64,000 bases of DNA from Opitutus sp. (GCA_024707325.1 JANPZY010000004.1:930001-994000), one strand, 5' to 3'. Counted from the first letter of the stretch, positions 20,156 through 31,238 are shown. Numbers and translations: made by a program. Notes: generated from the letters alone by a model not told the origin.

Positions 20156-20989
20156 TCAGCCCTGCGAAAGCAGCTTGATGATCGCCGAAAAATCCTCGTC
20201 GCCCATCCCGCGAGCCTCGGCCGTCTTCAGCGCTTCGCGCACCGCATCGAGCACGGGGAAATCGGTGCAATCGCCCGACGCCGACGCGAGCCGCATGTCC
20301 TTGTGCATGTGTTTCACCGAAAACTGCGGCGAGAAATCGCGCGCGCGCAGTTTTGGTTCCTTGAGTTTCGCGAGACCCGAATAGGAAACGTTTTGCTGAA
20401 GCGCGGAGAAAAACACGTCGTCACTCACGCCGGCCTGTCGCACGAGCGTGAGCGCTTCGCTGAGGCCCTGCATCTGCGCGGCGATATTGAGATTCATCGC
20501 AAGCTTCAGCGTGCACGCCTGCTCGTTGGTGCCGATCGTGTAGCGGTGACTCGAGATCACCGAGAGCAACGGCTCGAGTTCCTTGATCAACGTCACGTCG
20601 CCACCGAGATAAAACACCGTCTGCTTCTGCTCGGCTGCGAGTTTGCTGCCGGTAAACGGCGCCGCGAGATAACGCGCGCCGCGCTGCACGACGAACTGTT
20701 CGAACTTCGCGCTGCTCGTGCCGTCGATCGTGCTCGATTGCACCACGACCTTGCCCGGCTCGAGCACCGGCAGGATGCGCGTGATCACGCTTTCGACCGC
20801 CGCAGGATCGGCCACCACGATCTGGATGACGTCCGCCGCCGACGCGACCTCCTCGGGAGAATTTTTCCACGCGGGCGCGTCGGGTTGCGGCGTGCGATTC
20901 CACGTGCCGGCGAGCTTGCCTGCCGCCGCGTAATTGCGCGCCCACGCGCTGCCGATGATGCCAAGACCGATGATGCCGACGGAGTTCAT
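20156..20989 (-). CDS. NAD(P)-dependent 3-hydroxyisobutyrate dehydrogenase-like oxidoreductase
   Basis: The protein has 277 residues. An N-terminal Rossmann motif GIIGLGIIGSAWARNYAAAG is followed by the all-helical beta-hydroxyacid-dehydrogenase domain. The catalytic lysine region reads NEQACTLKLAMNLNIAAQMQ. The family reduces or oxidises 3-hydroxy acids or short aldehydes. The substrate cannot be told; glyoxylate/succinate semialdehyde reductases are close relatives. Upstream in-frame sequence reaches 21253 but is repeat DNA with no family match, so I use the ATG at 20989. It lies 65 bp upstream of moxR on the same strand. Confidence 0.88.
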   Translation of the reverse strand: MNSVGIIGLGIIGSAWARNYAAAGKLAGTWNRTPQPDAPAWKNSPEEVASAADVIQIVVADPAAVESVITRILPVLEPGKVVVQSSTIDGTSSAKFEQFVVQRGARYLAAPFTGSKLAAEQKQTVFYLGGDVTLIKELEPLLSVISSHRYTIGTNEQACTLKLAMNLNIAAQMQGLSEALTLVRQAGVSDDVFFSALQQNVSYSGLAKLKEPKLRARDFSPQFSVKHMHKDMRLASASGDCTDFPVLDAVREALKTAEARGMGDEDFSAIIKLLSQG

Positions 20990-21076
20990 GTTTTTGGCCG
21001 ATACGAAGCACACCCCGCGCCGCAAAACAACCACGCGGCGTGATCGGACTTGGAGGGAGAGTGGAGCCTGAACGCT

Positions 21077-21156
21077 GGTGGAGCCCGGCGTCCCCGCCGG
21101 GCTGAAGGGCAGACGGCACGCGCATAAAAAGCCCGCCGGGGACGGCGGGCTCCACC
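21077..21156. repeat. Long imperfect inverted repeat, dispersed type
   Basis: Two 27-bp arms at 21077-21103 and 21130-21156 match at 25 of 27 positions as inverted copies, around a 26-bp loop. The arms are rich in GGAGCCC and GCCGGGG. The following bases (CTCAGAATGACA) match the end of the inverted repeat near 24.4 kb. It looks like a mobile intergenic palindrome; there is no coding potential. Confidence 0.7.
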
Positions 21157-21186
21157 TGCTCAGAATGACAAGCGACGCGGCGCTCA

Positions 21187-21311
21187 CGTGGTCGCAACAC
21201 GGTGCGCAACGTGGCTCGACCGTGTCCGCACCTTGGCTCGACTCGGGACGCACCGTGTCCCGAGTCGGTGCGCACTCTGGCTCGACCCGAGCCGCACTCG
21301 GTCCCGGCTCA
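21187..21311. repeat. 22-bp degenerate tandem repeat array 1
   Basis: Five full units plus a terminal partial unit are present; unit ends fall at 21209 (23 bp), 21231, 21253, 21275 and 21297. The shared core is GGCNCGACNCGGTNCGCAC. The last partial unit ends GTCCCGGCTCAGG and supplies the stop codon (TCA on the plus strand) of the phosphorylase gene on the minus strand. The gap between the genes at 20990-21308 holds only this array and the inverted repeat before it. Confidence 0.75.
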
Positions 21312-22007
21312 GGCCAGGATCTCGAGCATGCGCGTGAAGAGGCGGTTCACCTTCGCCTGATTGTCCTTCACGAGGTCTTTGAACTTCGCGAAGTCGATCT
21401 CGGTGCCCTCGAGGCCGTTCGCGTAGTTGTCGATCAAACCGAGGCTGTTGTAGCGCAGACCGATCTCGGTGCAGAGGTCGGCTTCGTGCGCGGCGGTCAT
21501 GCCGACAACGTCGCCCCAGCTTTGCACGATGCGGATCTCGGCCTTGGTCTCGAAACGCGGTCCGCGGAACTGCACGTAAACTTTGCCCGTATGAATCGTG
21601 AACTCAGGCGCGAGTTTTTCGACCAGCAGCGGGATGAGATTGTTGGCGATGCCGGGCGCGCCGCCCTTCAGCTCCTGATCGAAAAACGTCATCGGGCCCT
21701 GCTGGAGTCCGACGTAGTCGCTGCACGAGACGAACGTGCCGGGCGGCAGGTCCTTCTTCAGCGACCCGACGGAGTTGAGCGACACGATGTCCTGATAGCC
21801 GAGATCGGCGAGCGCGCGGATGTTGGCGCGGTAGTTGATTGAGTGCGGCGGCAGCGGAAACGCGTAGCCGTGGCGATTGATGAGTGCGAAGTCGCCGCGG
21901 GTTTTGTAGGTCACCTGCCCGTAGGGAGTGGTGACGGTCTTCACGTCCCACGACGCGAAGAGGTCGGAGTTCACGATGCTGGTCCCACTGATGAACGCGA
22001 CTTTCAT
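21309..22007 (-). CDS. S-methyl-5'-thioadenosine / purine nucleoside phosphorylase
   Basis: The 232-residue enzyme is of the MTAP/PNP class. Visible motifs are VAFISGTSIV (phosphate loop), PHSINYRANIRALADLG, SLNSVGSLKKDLPPGTFV, PMTFFDQ and VQFRGPRFETKAEIRIV, with MTAAHEADLCTEIGLRY near the end of the fold. It cleaves the nucleoside N-glycosidic bond with phosphate; methylthioadenosine salvage is likely, but a 6-oxopurine preference is possible. The ATG at 22007 matches family starts; a TTG at 22058 would add 17 residues. Its stop codon lies inside the edge of the 22-bp repeat array. Confidence 0.87.
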   Translation of the reverse strand: MKVAFISGTSIVNSDLFASWDVKTVTTPYGQVTYKTRGDFALINRHGYAFPLPPHSINYRANIRALADLGYQDIVSLNSVGSLKKDLPPGTFVSCSDYVGLQQGPMTFFDQELKGGAPGIANNLIPLLVEKLAPEFTIHTGKVYVQFRGPRFETKAEIRIVQSWGDVVGMTAAHEADLCTEIGLRYNSLGLIDNYANGLEGTEIDFAKFKDLVKDNQAKVNRLFTRMLEILA

Positions 22008-22098
22008 GCGCGCGATCACGTCCGCAGCACCGCGGTTCGACAATGCGAAAAGCGACAAACCCTTAAAACGAAGACCTGCTGCGACTACGCCGCGCGCG

Positions 22099-22395
22099 TC
22101 AGCCGACCCACGACACTTTCTGCAAGCGGTGCGCGAGCTCCACGTCCTTGGCCGTGACCTGATGATCGGCCGAGTGGGTGTTCAGGCGCACGATCACGAG
22201 GTTGTAGATGTTGGTCCACTCCGGGTGGTGGTTGAGCGATTCGGCGTCGAACCCGCCGCGCACCATGAATCCGAGCGCCTCGCGGAACGTGGCGAACTCG
22301 AAGACTTTCTCGAGCGCGTTGCGCTGATACGTCCAACCGGGGAGGTCGGCGAGCGCCTCGTGAATTTTTTCAGGACTCAATGGGGTGGCGGACAC
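22099..22395 (-). CDS. 4a-hydroxytetrahydrobiopterin (pterin-4a-carbinolamine) dehydratase
   Basis: The 98-residue protein has the family motif ESLNHHPEWTNIYNLVIVRL followed by NTHSADHQVTAKD, with the catalytic His-His-Pro and the later His-x-x-x-Asp. It dehydrates the pterin carbinolamine made by aromatic amino acid hydroxylases. In bacteria without such hydroxylases it may serve molybdopterin or general pterin repair. It is divergent from uppS and upstream of the phosphorylase on the minus strand (91-bp gap). Confidence 0.93.
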   Translation of the reverse strand: MSATPLSPEKIHEALADLPGWTYQRNALEKVFEFATFREALGFMVRGGFDAESLNHHPEWTNIYNLVIVRLNTHSADHQVTAKDVELAHRLQKVSWVG

Positions 22396-22463
22396 GACTG
22401 CGAACGTCGTGTGTCCTTCCCTCTTGTCAAATCTCCACCTGCCTCGCTAACTCCGGTCGCTCC

Positions 22464-23231
22464 ATGCCTGACCACCAACGTCCCCTCGCGCCGGTCGTCC
22501 CCGCCCACGTGGCCATCATCATGGACGGCAACGGTCGTTGGGCGCAGCAACGCGGTCTGCCTCGCATCGAGGGACACCGCCGCGGCGTCGAAACCGTTCG
22601 CACGACCACGTTCGCCGCACGCGATCTCGGCGTGAAGATGCTCACGCTTTACGCGTTTTCCGTCGAAAACTGGAAACGTCCGCAGGACGAGGTCGGCGCG
22701 CTCATGGGGTTGCTCGAGTTTTATCTGAAGAAGGAGCTGGCGACCTTCGTCCGCGATCGCGTGCGCTTCCGCACCATCGGCCGCACCGAGGAGCTGCCGA
22801 CCGGCGTGCAAAAACTCCTGCGCGCGACGGTGGAGGAAACGAAGCAGTTTGAGGACTACACGCTCGTCCTCGCGCTCAACTACGGCGCCCGCACGGAGGT
22901 CGTCGATGCCGCGCGCGCCTACGCCGCCGCGGTCGCCGCCGGCACGGAAAAACTCAACGACAGCTCCTGGAGCACTTTCAGCCGCTATCTTTACACCCAC
23001 GACTTGCCCGATCCGGATTTGATCATCCGCACCTCGGGCGAGACGCGCATCAGCAACTTTCTCCTCCTGCAAGGCGCCTACTCCGAATTCGTTTTCACGC
23101 CCGTGCTCTGGCCCGAGTTCACCAAGGACGACCTGATCGCCGCCATCGCCGAATACAACAAGCGCGAGCGGCGCTACGGCCAAACCAGTGCGCAGGTGCG
23201 CTCGCCCGCTGCGGCCGGCGCGACGAAATAA
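22464..23231 (+). CDS. uppS: Isoprenyl transferase (undecaprenyl diphosphate synthase)
   Basis: The 255-residue cis-prenyltransferase has HVAIIMDGNGRWAQQRGLPR (catalytic Asp), YAFSVENWKRP, LALNYGARTEVVDA and the signature LPDPDLIIRTSGETRISNFL. It elongates farnesyl diphosphate to the C55 lipid carrier for peptidoglycan and O-antigen. The ATG at 22464 fits family length. It is followed by cdsA after 52 bp, and dxr, rseP and ispG lie downstream on the same strand. Confidence 0.96.
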   Translation: MPDHQRPLAPVVPAHVAIIMDGNGRWAQQRGLPRIEGHRRGVETVRTTTFAARDLGVKMLTLYAFSVENWKRPQDEVGALMGLLEFYLKKELATFVRDRVRFRTIGRTEELPTGVQKLLRATVEETKQFEDYTLVLALNYGARTEVVDAARAYAAAVAAGTEKLNDSSWSTFSRYLYTHDLPDPDLIIRTSGETRISNFLLLQGAYSEFVFTPVLWPEFTKDDLIAAIAEYNKRERRYGQTSAQVRSPAAAGATK

Positions 23232-23283
23232 GCCCAAAACACATCCCGCGCGTTTGCGCGCGAGCCTCCGCCCCACCCGTCTC

Positions 23284-24117
23284 ATGGCCAAACGCATCCT
23301 CAGCACCGTTCTTCTCTGGGGGCTCGTCTCCGGTTTGCTCATTTTCTTCAAGACCGAGGGCGCTGTCGCGCTGATCACGCTCATCTCGGTCCTCACGCTC
23401 CGTGAGTTTTTCAAACTCATGGAAGGCGCCGGCCTCCCGCCCTTCGACAAGGTCGGCATGGCGCTCGGCGGCCTCATCACGCTCGCGCCGTATCTGGAAA
23501 CGCGATTCGACCTGCCGGCGACCTACGTGCTCGCGCTCGCGGTGATCGTGTTTTCCGTGCGCATCCTCGGCGAACGCGAACCGCACAACCGCGTGGAAGC
23601 GCTCGCTGCGACGCTCTTCGGCCTCGTTTACGTCGCTTACATGCTCCAGTTCCTCGTGCGGATCGTCACGCCGCAGCCCGAGGATCTCATCGAACCCGAG
23701 GGACGCCTGCTGCTCTTCGTGTGGCTCGTGGCCGTGGCCAAGTTCTGCGACGTCGGCGCGCTGCTCAGCGGACTCGCTTTCGGCAAACACAAGATGTCGC
23801 CGCAGATCAGCCCCAAGAAAACCTGGGAAGGCGCGGTCGGCGGCGTGCTTATTTCGGCGGGCGTCGGCGCGACGTTCGCGTATTTCGCGGCGGATTATTT
23901 CCCGGATCACATGACGCCGCTCGTCGCCGCCCTCATCGCGGTGCCGATCGCCGTCATCGCGATCGTGTCGGACCTCGTGGAATCGGTCATCAAACGCCGC
24001 GCGACGATCAAGGACTCCGGCGGCATCATCCCCGGCATCGGCGGCGTCTTCGACGTCAGCGACAGCCTGATCCTGACCGCGCCGCTCGGCTACTTCCTCT
24101 TCGGCCTCGCGGTTTGA
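23284..24117 (+). CDS. cdsA: Phosphatidate cytidylyltransferase
   Basis: The 277-residue polytopic protein has about seven membrane helices. The C-terminal signature SDLVESVIKRRATIKDSGGI followed by IPGIGGVFDVSDS matches the CTP-transferase pattern, although the usual H-G-G is I-G-G and the last D-R is D-V. It makes CDP-diacylglycerol for phospholipid synthesis. The uppS-cdsA pair upstream of dxr and rseP is the common envelope-biogenesis order. A 22-bp repeat array begins 7 bp after the stop. Confidence 0.94.
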   Translation: MAKRILSTVLLWGLVSGLLIFFKTEGAVALITLISVLTLREFFKLMEGAGLPPFDKVGMALGGLITLAPYLETRFDLPATYVLALAVIVFSVRILGEREPHNRVEALAATLFGLVYVAYMLQFLVRIVTPQPEDLIEPEGRLLLFVWLVAVAKFCDVGALLSGLAFGKHKMSPQISPKKTWEGAVGGVLISAGVGATFAYFAADYFPDHMTPLVAALIAVPIAVIAIVSDLVESVIKRRATIKDSGGIIPGIGGVFDVSDSLILTAPLGYFLFGLAV

Positions 24118-24124
24118 GCTGAAC

Positions 24125-24297
24125 ACGGCCGCAACCGTGTCCGCACCTCCGGGCGACCATCTCCGGACCTAGTCGCGACCATGTCCGCACCGCTTTGCGA
24201 CCGTGTCCGCACATGACCGCGACCCTGTTCGCAACGTGTCCCGACGTTGGACGCACATTGGCTCGACCCGGTGCGCACTCGGTTCCGACTCAGCCCG
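24125..24297. repeat. 22-bp degenerate tandem repeat array 2
   Basis: Seven full 22-bp units begin at 24125, 24147, 24169, 24191, 24213, 24235 and 24257. A terminal partial unit at 24279-24297 reads like the end units of arrays 1 and 4 (GGTTCCGACTCAGCCC). Conserved positions are GCGAC or TCGAC in the middle and CGCAC at the end. It begins 7 bp after the cdsA stop. Confidence 0.78.
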
Positions 24298-24331
24298 CCC
24301 TTTCGCACATCCTGATCGTCCCTTTTGTATT

Positions 24332-24419
24332 ATTCTGAGCGAAGCGACGAATCCACCTGGAGTTTCGCTGTCGCTCCACGCAGAGGAACGCACACTGGAT
24401 TCTTCGCTTCGCTCAGAAT
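24332..24419. repeat. Inverted repeat (ATTCTGAGCGAAGCG family)
   Basis: Two 24-bp arms at 24332-24355 and 24396-24419 are inverted copies with one mismatch, separated by 40 bp. Palindromes of this sequence type are scattered in many bacterial genomes. No gene lies in it. Confidence 0.8.
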
Positions 24420-24454
24420 GACAGGCAGGGCGAGCGTCCAAATGAGCAATTTTC

Positions 24455-24560
24455 CCGCCCTCTTCCGTGTTTCCGCCCTTCCGCGCTTCCGCGATGTCTC
24501 TGTCTTCGCCTCCCTCCCCACACGTCCGTGCTTCCGTGCTTCCGTGATGGATGCTTCCGC
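24455..24560. repeat. TTCCGTG/TTCCGCG low-complexity repeat
   Basis: Pyrimidine-rich DNA has many copies of TTCCGYG (for example CTTCCGTGCTTCCGTG). A very similar stretch lies at 54458-54530, so it is a dispersed repeat. The whole gap 24118-24662 thus consists of array 2, the inverted repeat and this element; the dxr promoter was not identified. Confidence 0.6.
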
Positions 24561-24662
24561 GTCGCCGCCACCGCTTTTTCAAATTTTTCGCGAGTAGCAG
24601 CCGAAACGGAGAACCTCGCACTTGCCCCCTTCACGGGCGGTCGCGCATAGTCGCGGGCTTTC

Positions 24663-25847
24663 GTGGCCGCACCGTCTTCCAGCTCCCGTAAACGCATCGT
24701 CCTGCTCGGCGCGACCGGCTCGATCGGCGAAAACACGCTGCGCGTCATCGCGGCGCATCCCGACAAGCTGGAACTGGTCGCGATCGCCGCACGCGCCAAC
24801 CACGCACGGCTCGCCGAGATCGCCCGCGAGTTCGGCGTGAAGCACGTCGGCGTTTTTGAGGAAAACGCTTTCAGTGCGGCGAAAACATCCAGCGCCTTCC
24901 CCGCCGGCACGCAGCTCCATGGCGGGTTGAGCGGTTTGGTGGAACTCGCCTCGCTCGACGGCGCCGACACCGTGCTCGTGGCCGTGGTGGGCACGACGGG
25001 GTTACAACCGGCGCTCGCGGCGCTGGCGGCGGGCAAGGATCTGGCGCTCGCCTCGAAGGAGATTTTGGTGCTCGCCGGAAAATTCGTCATGGCCGAGGCG
25101 CGCAAACACGGCGCGAAACTTCTGCCGGTGGACAGCGAGCACAACGCCGTTTTCCAGTGTCTCGAAGGCCACCCGCACGCAGGCGTGCGACGCATCGTGC
25201 TGACGGCGAGCGGCGGCGCGTTTCGCGACTGGCCCGTGGAGCGACTGGCGCAGGTGACTCCGGCCGACGCGTTGAAGCATCCGAACTGGTCGATGGGGCC
25301 GAAGATCACCGTCGATTCGGCCACGCTCGCCAACAAGGGCCTCGAACTGATCGAGGCGCAGTGGCTTTTCCAGCTGCGTCCGGAGCAATGCACCGCGGTC
25401 ATTCATCCGCAGAGCATCGTGCATTGCCTGGTCGAGTTTACCGACGGCGCGATGCTCGCGCAGCTTTGTCCGCCGTCGATGACGTTTCCGATTCAGCACG
25501 CGTTGTTGCACCCAACGCGCGCGCCCGGCGTCGATTCGACGCTGGATTTCACGAAATTGCTCGGCCTCGAGTTTCGACCGGTCGACGAGAGCCGTTTCCC
25601 CTGCCTGCGACTGGCGAAGGAAACGATGCATGCGGGAGGCATCGCGCCGGCGGTGTTCAACGCCGCGAACGAGATCGCGGTTGATGCGTTTTTGCGGAGC
25701 GGCTTGCCGTTTCTTGCGATTCCGCGGGTGATCGAACACGCTTTGCAACACATGAAGAATTTTGAACCGGACACGCTTGAAGCGGTGCTCACCGCCGACC
25801 GCGAGGCCCGGCGAAAGGCTGCCGAAGCCCTAAAACTCTTTGCCTGA
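24663..25847 (+). CDS. dxr: 1-deoxy-D-xylulose 5-phosphate reductoisomerase
   Basis: The protein has 394 residues with a GTG start. An NADPH-binding loop RIVLLGATGSIGENTLRVI is followed by the catalytic region LLPVDSEHNAVFQCLEG (metal-binding Asp and Glu), TASGGAFRDWP and MGPKITVDSATLANKGLELI. It makes methylerythritol phosphate, the committed step of the MEP isoprenoid pathway. A later enzyme of the same pathway, ispG, is two genes downstream, and uppS upstream uses the product. The stop is 5 bp before rseP. Confidence 0.97.
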   Translation: MAAPSSSSRKRIVLLGATGSIGENTLRVIAAHPDKLELVAIAARANHARLAEIAREFGVKHVGVFEENAFSAAKTSSAFPAGTQLHGGLSGLVELASLDGADTVLVAVVGTTGLQPALAALAAGKDLALASKEILVLAGKFVMAEARKHGAKLLPVDSEHNAVFQCLEGHPHAGVRRIVLTASGGAFRDWPVERLAQVTPADALKHPNWSMGPKITVDSATLANKGLELIEAQWLFQLRPEQCTAVIHPQSIVHCLVEFTDGAMLAQLCPPSMTFPIQHALLHPTRAPGVDSTLDFTKLLGLEFRPVDESRFPCLRLAKETMHAGGIAPAVFNAANEIAVDAFLRSGLPFLAIPRVIEHALQHMKNFEPDTLEAVLTADREARRKAAEALKLFA

Positions 25848-25852
25848 ACTGA

Positions 25853-27286
25853 ATGGCCACTGACCTTTTCCAGACCCTTTTCTCCAATATCTGGTCGGCG
25901 TTTCTCGTCGTCCTGTTTTTTGGCGGCTCGATCTTCGTGCACGAACTGGGGCACTTCCTCGCGGCGCGTCGACGCGGCGTGCACGTGGAGCGTTTCTCGA
26001 TCGGTTTTGGTCCGCCGATCTTCTCGTGGCGCGGCAAGGACGGCGTCGAATACCGCCTCTCATGGATTCCGCTCGGCGGCTACGTGTTGCTCCCGCAGCT
26101 CGCGGATCTCGGCGCGATCGAGGGCAAGAGCAGCGTCGAGGCGGACAAGCTTCCGCCGATCAGCTACGGCACGCGCATGCTGGTGTTTGTGGCGGGCGCG
26201 GCGTTCAACGTGTTGTTCGCGTTTCTGCTCGCGACGATCATCTGGATCGTCGGCCAACCCGAGAGCAGCGCGAGCGCGACCACGCGCATCGGCTATGTGA
26301 CGAAAACGCTGGAGCTCCCCGGCGGCGAAAAAGTGCCGAGCCCCGCGTCCGAAGCCGGCCTGCAAGTCGGCGACACGATCCGCGCGATCGATGGCACGCG
26401 CGTCGATAACTGGCAGGACATTCTCTACATGATCGGCCTCGGCAGCGGCAAAACCGTCGATGGCCGCCGCAAGGCGGTGTTTCAAGTCGAGCGCGAAGGC
26501 TCGCTGCTCGATATCACGGTTTATCCGCGGCTCGTCGGCGAGGAACGCGATCGCAAGGTCGGCATCGCCGCGGGCTTCGAGTTGATCGCGCAGAATGTCG
26601 CCGAAGGCTCGATCGCCCAAAAGGCGGGCTTCCTGCCTGGCGACGAACTGGTGAGCTTCGACGGCGTGCCGGTGCTGAGCATGGCGACCTTCGTGGAGCA
26701 ACTGCAGCTCACCGCCGACCGTGCGATTCCCGCCACCGTGAAGCGCGACGGAAAGATCGTGGCGCTCACGATTCCCGCGCGTGCAGACAATCCCGCCGCC
26801 GCAGACTTCGGTTTGGCGCTCACGACGGGTTTTCGCTTCGTGCACCCGTCGCCGTTTGCGCAAATCGGCGAACACATCGCGATGACGTTTCGCACCCTGG
26901 TGAGCCTGGTGAACCCGAACTCGGACGTCGGCCTCTCCAAGGTCGCCGGCCCGGTCGGCATCGTGCGCATCTTCCACAGCGCGGCGGAAGCCGGCCTGCG
27001 CGTGGCGTTGATCTTCGCGATCCTCGTCAATGTGAACCTGGCGATCTTCAACCTGCTCCCGCTGCCGATTCTCGATGGCGGACAGATGCTCTTCGCCACG
27101 ATCGGCAAACTGCGAGGCCGGGCGTTGCCGGCGAACTTCATCATCGCGGCCCAGAGCGCGTTTGGCGTGCTCCTGATCTCGATGGTGCTCTACGTGACGT
27201 CGTTTGACGTGCGCCGCTGGATTCGCGACCGCGAGGCCGTGCGCGCCGAGGCGCCCGCCAAGGAGCAACCCGCAGAGTCGCGCTGA
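25853..27286 (+). CDS. rseP: RseP-type site-2 intramembrane zinc metalloprotease
   Basis: The protein has 477 residues. The first membrane helix carries the zinc motif HELGHFLAARRRGV. Two PDZ-like domains lie at about 145-215 and 220-300. The C-terminal helix has the third ligand motif NLLPLPILDGGQMLF. RseP cleaves anti-sigma factors and remnant signal peptides within the membrane. Five bp separate it from dxr, so the two genes are co-translated. Target anti-sigma factor unknown. Confidence 0.95.
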   Translation: MATDLFQTLFSNIWSAFLVVLFFGGSIFVHELGHFLAARRRGVHVERFSIGFGPPIFSWRGKDGVEYRLSWIPLGGYVLLPQLADLGAIEGKSSVEADKLPPISYGTRMLVFVAGAAFNVLFAFLLATIIWIVGQPESSASATTRIGYVTKTLELPGGEKVPSPASEAGLQVGDTIRAIDGTRVDNWQDILYMIGLGSGKTVDGRRKAVFQVEREGSLLDITVYPRLVGEERDRKVGIAAGFELIAQNVAEGSIAQKAGFLPGDELVSFDGVPVLSMATFVEQLQLTADRAIPATVKRDGKIVALTIPARADNPAAADFGLALTTGFRFVHPSPFAQIGEHIAMTFRTLVSLVNPNSDVGLSKVAGPVGIVRIFHSAAEAGLRVALIFAILVNVNLAIFNLLPLPILDGGQMLFATIGKLRGRALPANFIIAAQSAFGVLLISMVLYVTSFDVRRWIRDREAVRAEAPAKEQPAESR

Positions 27287-27291
27287 TCTCC

Positions 27292-27313
27292 GGCGCGCTG
27301 AAAGGCGCGCCGC
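27292..27313. other. Intergenic hairpin between rseP and ispG
   Basis: The perfect 8-bp inverted repeat CGGCGCGC/GCGCGCCG with a 6-base loop sits in the 42-bp gap. There is no T run, so it is more likely an mRNA stability or translation element than a terminator. Confidence 0.5.
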
Positions 27314-27328
27314 TGAACGAATTTTCCC

Positions 27329-29371
<2,043 letters not shown>

Positions 29372-29844
29372 TCAGGACAGCCTCCGGTTTCGTCACGCGA
29401 TCGTCACTTCATCGGCCCCTCCGGGGCACACGCTCGCTGGTAGAGAAGACCGCGCAACAACGCCTCAGTTCCCGGCCGCCTCCGGCCCACTTTTGGCAAC
29501 AAAAAAAGCGGAAAAGTTATCCTCTTTTTCGATGTGAATAACTTGTCGGAAAGTTGGCCTTGAAATGACTTTTCCGTTTTCAGTTACTCCGCGCCCTGCC
29601 AGAACTTTTGGTCCTGTCCGGCTGTTCTTTCTCACGTCCCTCACGCCCTTGTTTCCGAGCGATGGATTTTGTCTACGCTACTCGCAGCTTATCAAATACT
29701 TACATACTGCATTCCATTTGCCCCATTTTACCCCGCGCTGCCTCACCCATTTTTCAGACGATTGCCCGGCCACTTGCGTGTTCTTGACGTGTGAAAAGCC
29801 CTCCCGGCGCGCCAATGTGAATAATCCCGCCCATTCGTCTGCCC
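29372..29844. other. Probable replication origin region upstream of dnaA
   Basis: The 473-bp gap directly precedes dnaA and is clearly more AT-rich than its surroundings. Two perfect TTATTCACA-type DnaA boxes lie on the minus strand at 29533-29541 and 29817-29825, with a degenerate one at 29791-29799 (CTTTTCACA). An AT-rich stretch at about 29670-29740 could be the unwinding element. Short frames here look non-coding. The origin assignment rests on position and these boxes only. Confidence 0.45.
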
Positions 29845-31238
29845 ATGCCCTCAGTGTCTCTGCCGCCCAGCCTTTGGGAAACCGTCAAATGCGACTTCAA
29901 GGAACTGTTTCCTGAAGACGTGTTTCAGATGTGGTTTGAGCCCATGACGTGCCTTGAGGCGTCGGAGGAGTCGATGACGCTCGGCGTGCCCAACGATTTC
30001 GCGGCGATCTGGATTCACGACAACTATCTCGACCTGATCACGCAGCGGCTCCGGCTCACTGCGGGCCGGATGGTGAACGTCACGCTTAAGAAGACTGAAA
30101 CCAATCGCGCCGCCGCCGCCAACCCGGCCCCTCGCGCACCGCTGCGGCCGAGACCGCGCCCCGGCACAAGACCGCCCCCCGCCGGGCCACCCGCTACGAC
30201 GATCGCGGCCCGGCCGCCGGAACGCTCAACGCCCGCAACACGTTCGAGATGTTTGTCGTCGGCTCCAACAATCAGATGGCGCACGCCGCCGCCCTCGCAG
30301 TCGCTCAGGCTCCCGCGCAGGCCTACAATCCGCTGTTCCTCTACGGCGACACCGGCCTCGGCAAGACCCACCTGATGCACGCGATCGGTCACGCGATCCT
30401 CCGCAACAATCCCGACGCGCGCGTCGCCTACCTCTCCACGGAAAAGTTCACCAACGAGTTCATCCAGGCGCTGCAGGAGAACAGCCTGACGAAGTTCCGC
30501 CAGCGCTACCGCCATGCGGACGTGCTGCTGCTGGACGACGTGCAGTTTCTCGCCGGCAAGGAGCGCATCCAGGAAGAGTTCTTCCACACCTTCAACGACC
30601 TGTTCGAGTCCGGTAAGCAGATCGTGCTCTCCAGCGATCGCCGCGCTTCCGAGATCCAGAAGCTGGAGTCGCGCCTCGTCTCCCGTTTCGAGTGGGGTCT
30701 GCCGGCCGACATCCAGGCGCCCGATTTCGAGACCCGCCTCGCGATTCTCCGCACCAAGGCCGCCGGTCTGAAGACGGAAATCCCCGCGGGAGTTCTCACG
30801 TTCATCGCGCAGAACATCTCGAAGAACATCCGCCGTCTCGAGGGCGCGTTGATCAAGGTCGCGAGCTACTCCGCGCTCACCAACAAGCCGCTCGATCTCC
30901 CCACCACGGAGATGCTGCTCCAGGACGTGCTGATGGAGCAGGCGCAGAACATTCTCACGATCGAAACGATCCAGAAGCGCGTGGCCGATCACTTCCAGAT
31001 CCGCCACAGCGACATGACCAGCAAGCGCCGGCCCAACAACATCGCCATTCCCCGCCAGATCGCGATGTATCTCGCCCGCACGCTGACGAAGCACTCGCTG
31101 CAGGAAATCGGCGACGCTTTCGGCGGCCGCGACCACGGCACCGTCATCCACGCCTGCAAGGCCGTGGACAACATGATGGAGCAGGACTCGTCGACCCGCG
31201 GCACGGTGGAGTTCCTGAAGACGCAACTCTCCAAGTAA
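29845..31238 (+). CDS. dnaA: Chromosomal replication initiator DnaA, interrupted by an apparent 1-bp deletion
   Basis: Domain I ([20 protein letters not shown]) reads in one frame from the ATG at 29845. The AAA+ and DNA-binding domains read in another frame: [20 protein letters not shown], Walker [11 protein letters not shown], Walker [10 protein letters not shown] and the domain IV signature [15 protein letters not shown]. The switch falls in the Pro/Arg-rich linker (domain II). Adding one base, most simply a C to the C run at 30175-30180, gives a continuous 464-residue DnaA. Because dnaA is essential, a sequencing or assembly error is the best explanation. DnaA binds oriC and opens it; the presumed origin is directly upstream. 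Confidence 0.93.

Noticed and set aside
24413..25402. Minus-strand frame covering the 5' half of dxr
   Set aside because: Lies opposite a fully recognisable dxr and starts in repeat DNA; no domain visible.
29565..29915. Open frame in the dnaA upstream region
   Set aside because: Overlaps the dnaA start in another frame, has unusual Phe/Ser/Thr-rich composition for this genome and covers DnaA boxes; more likely origin DNA.
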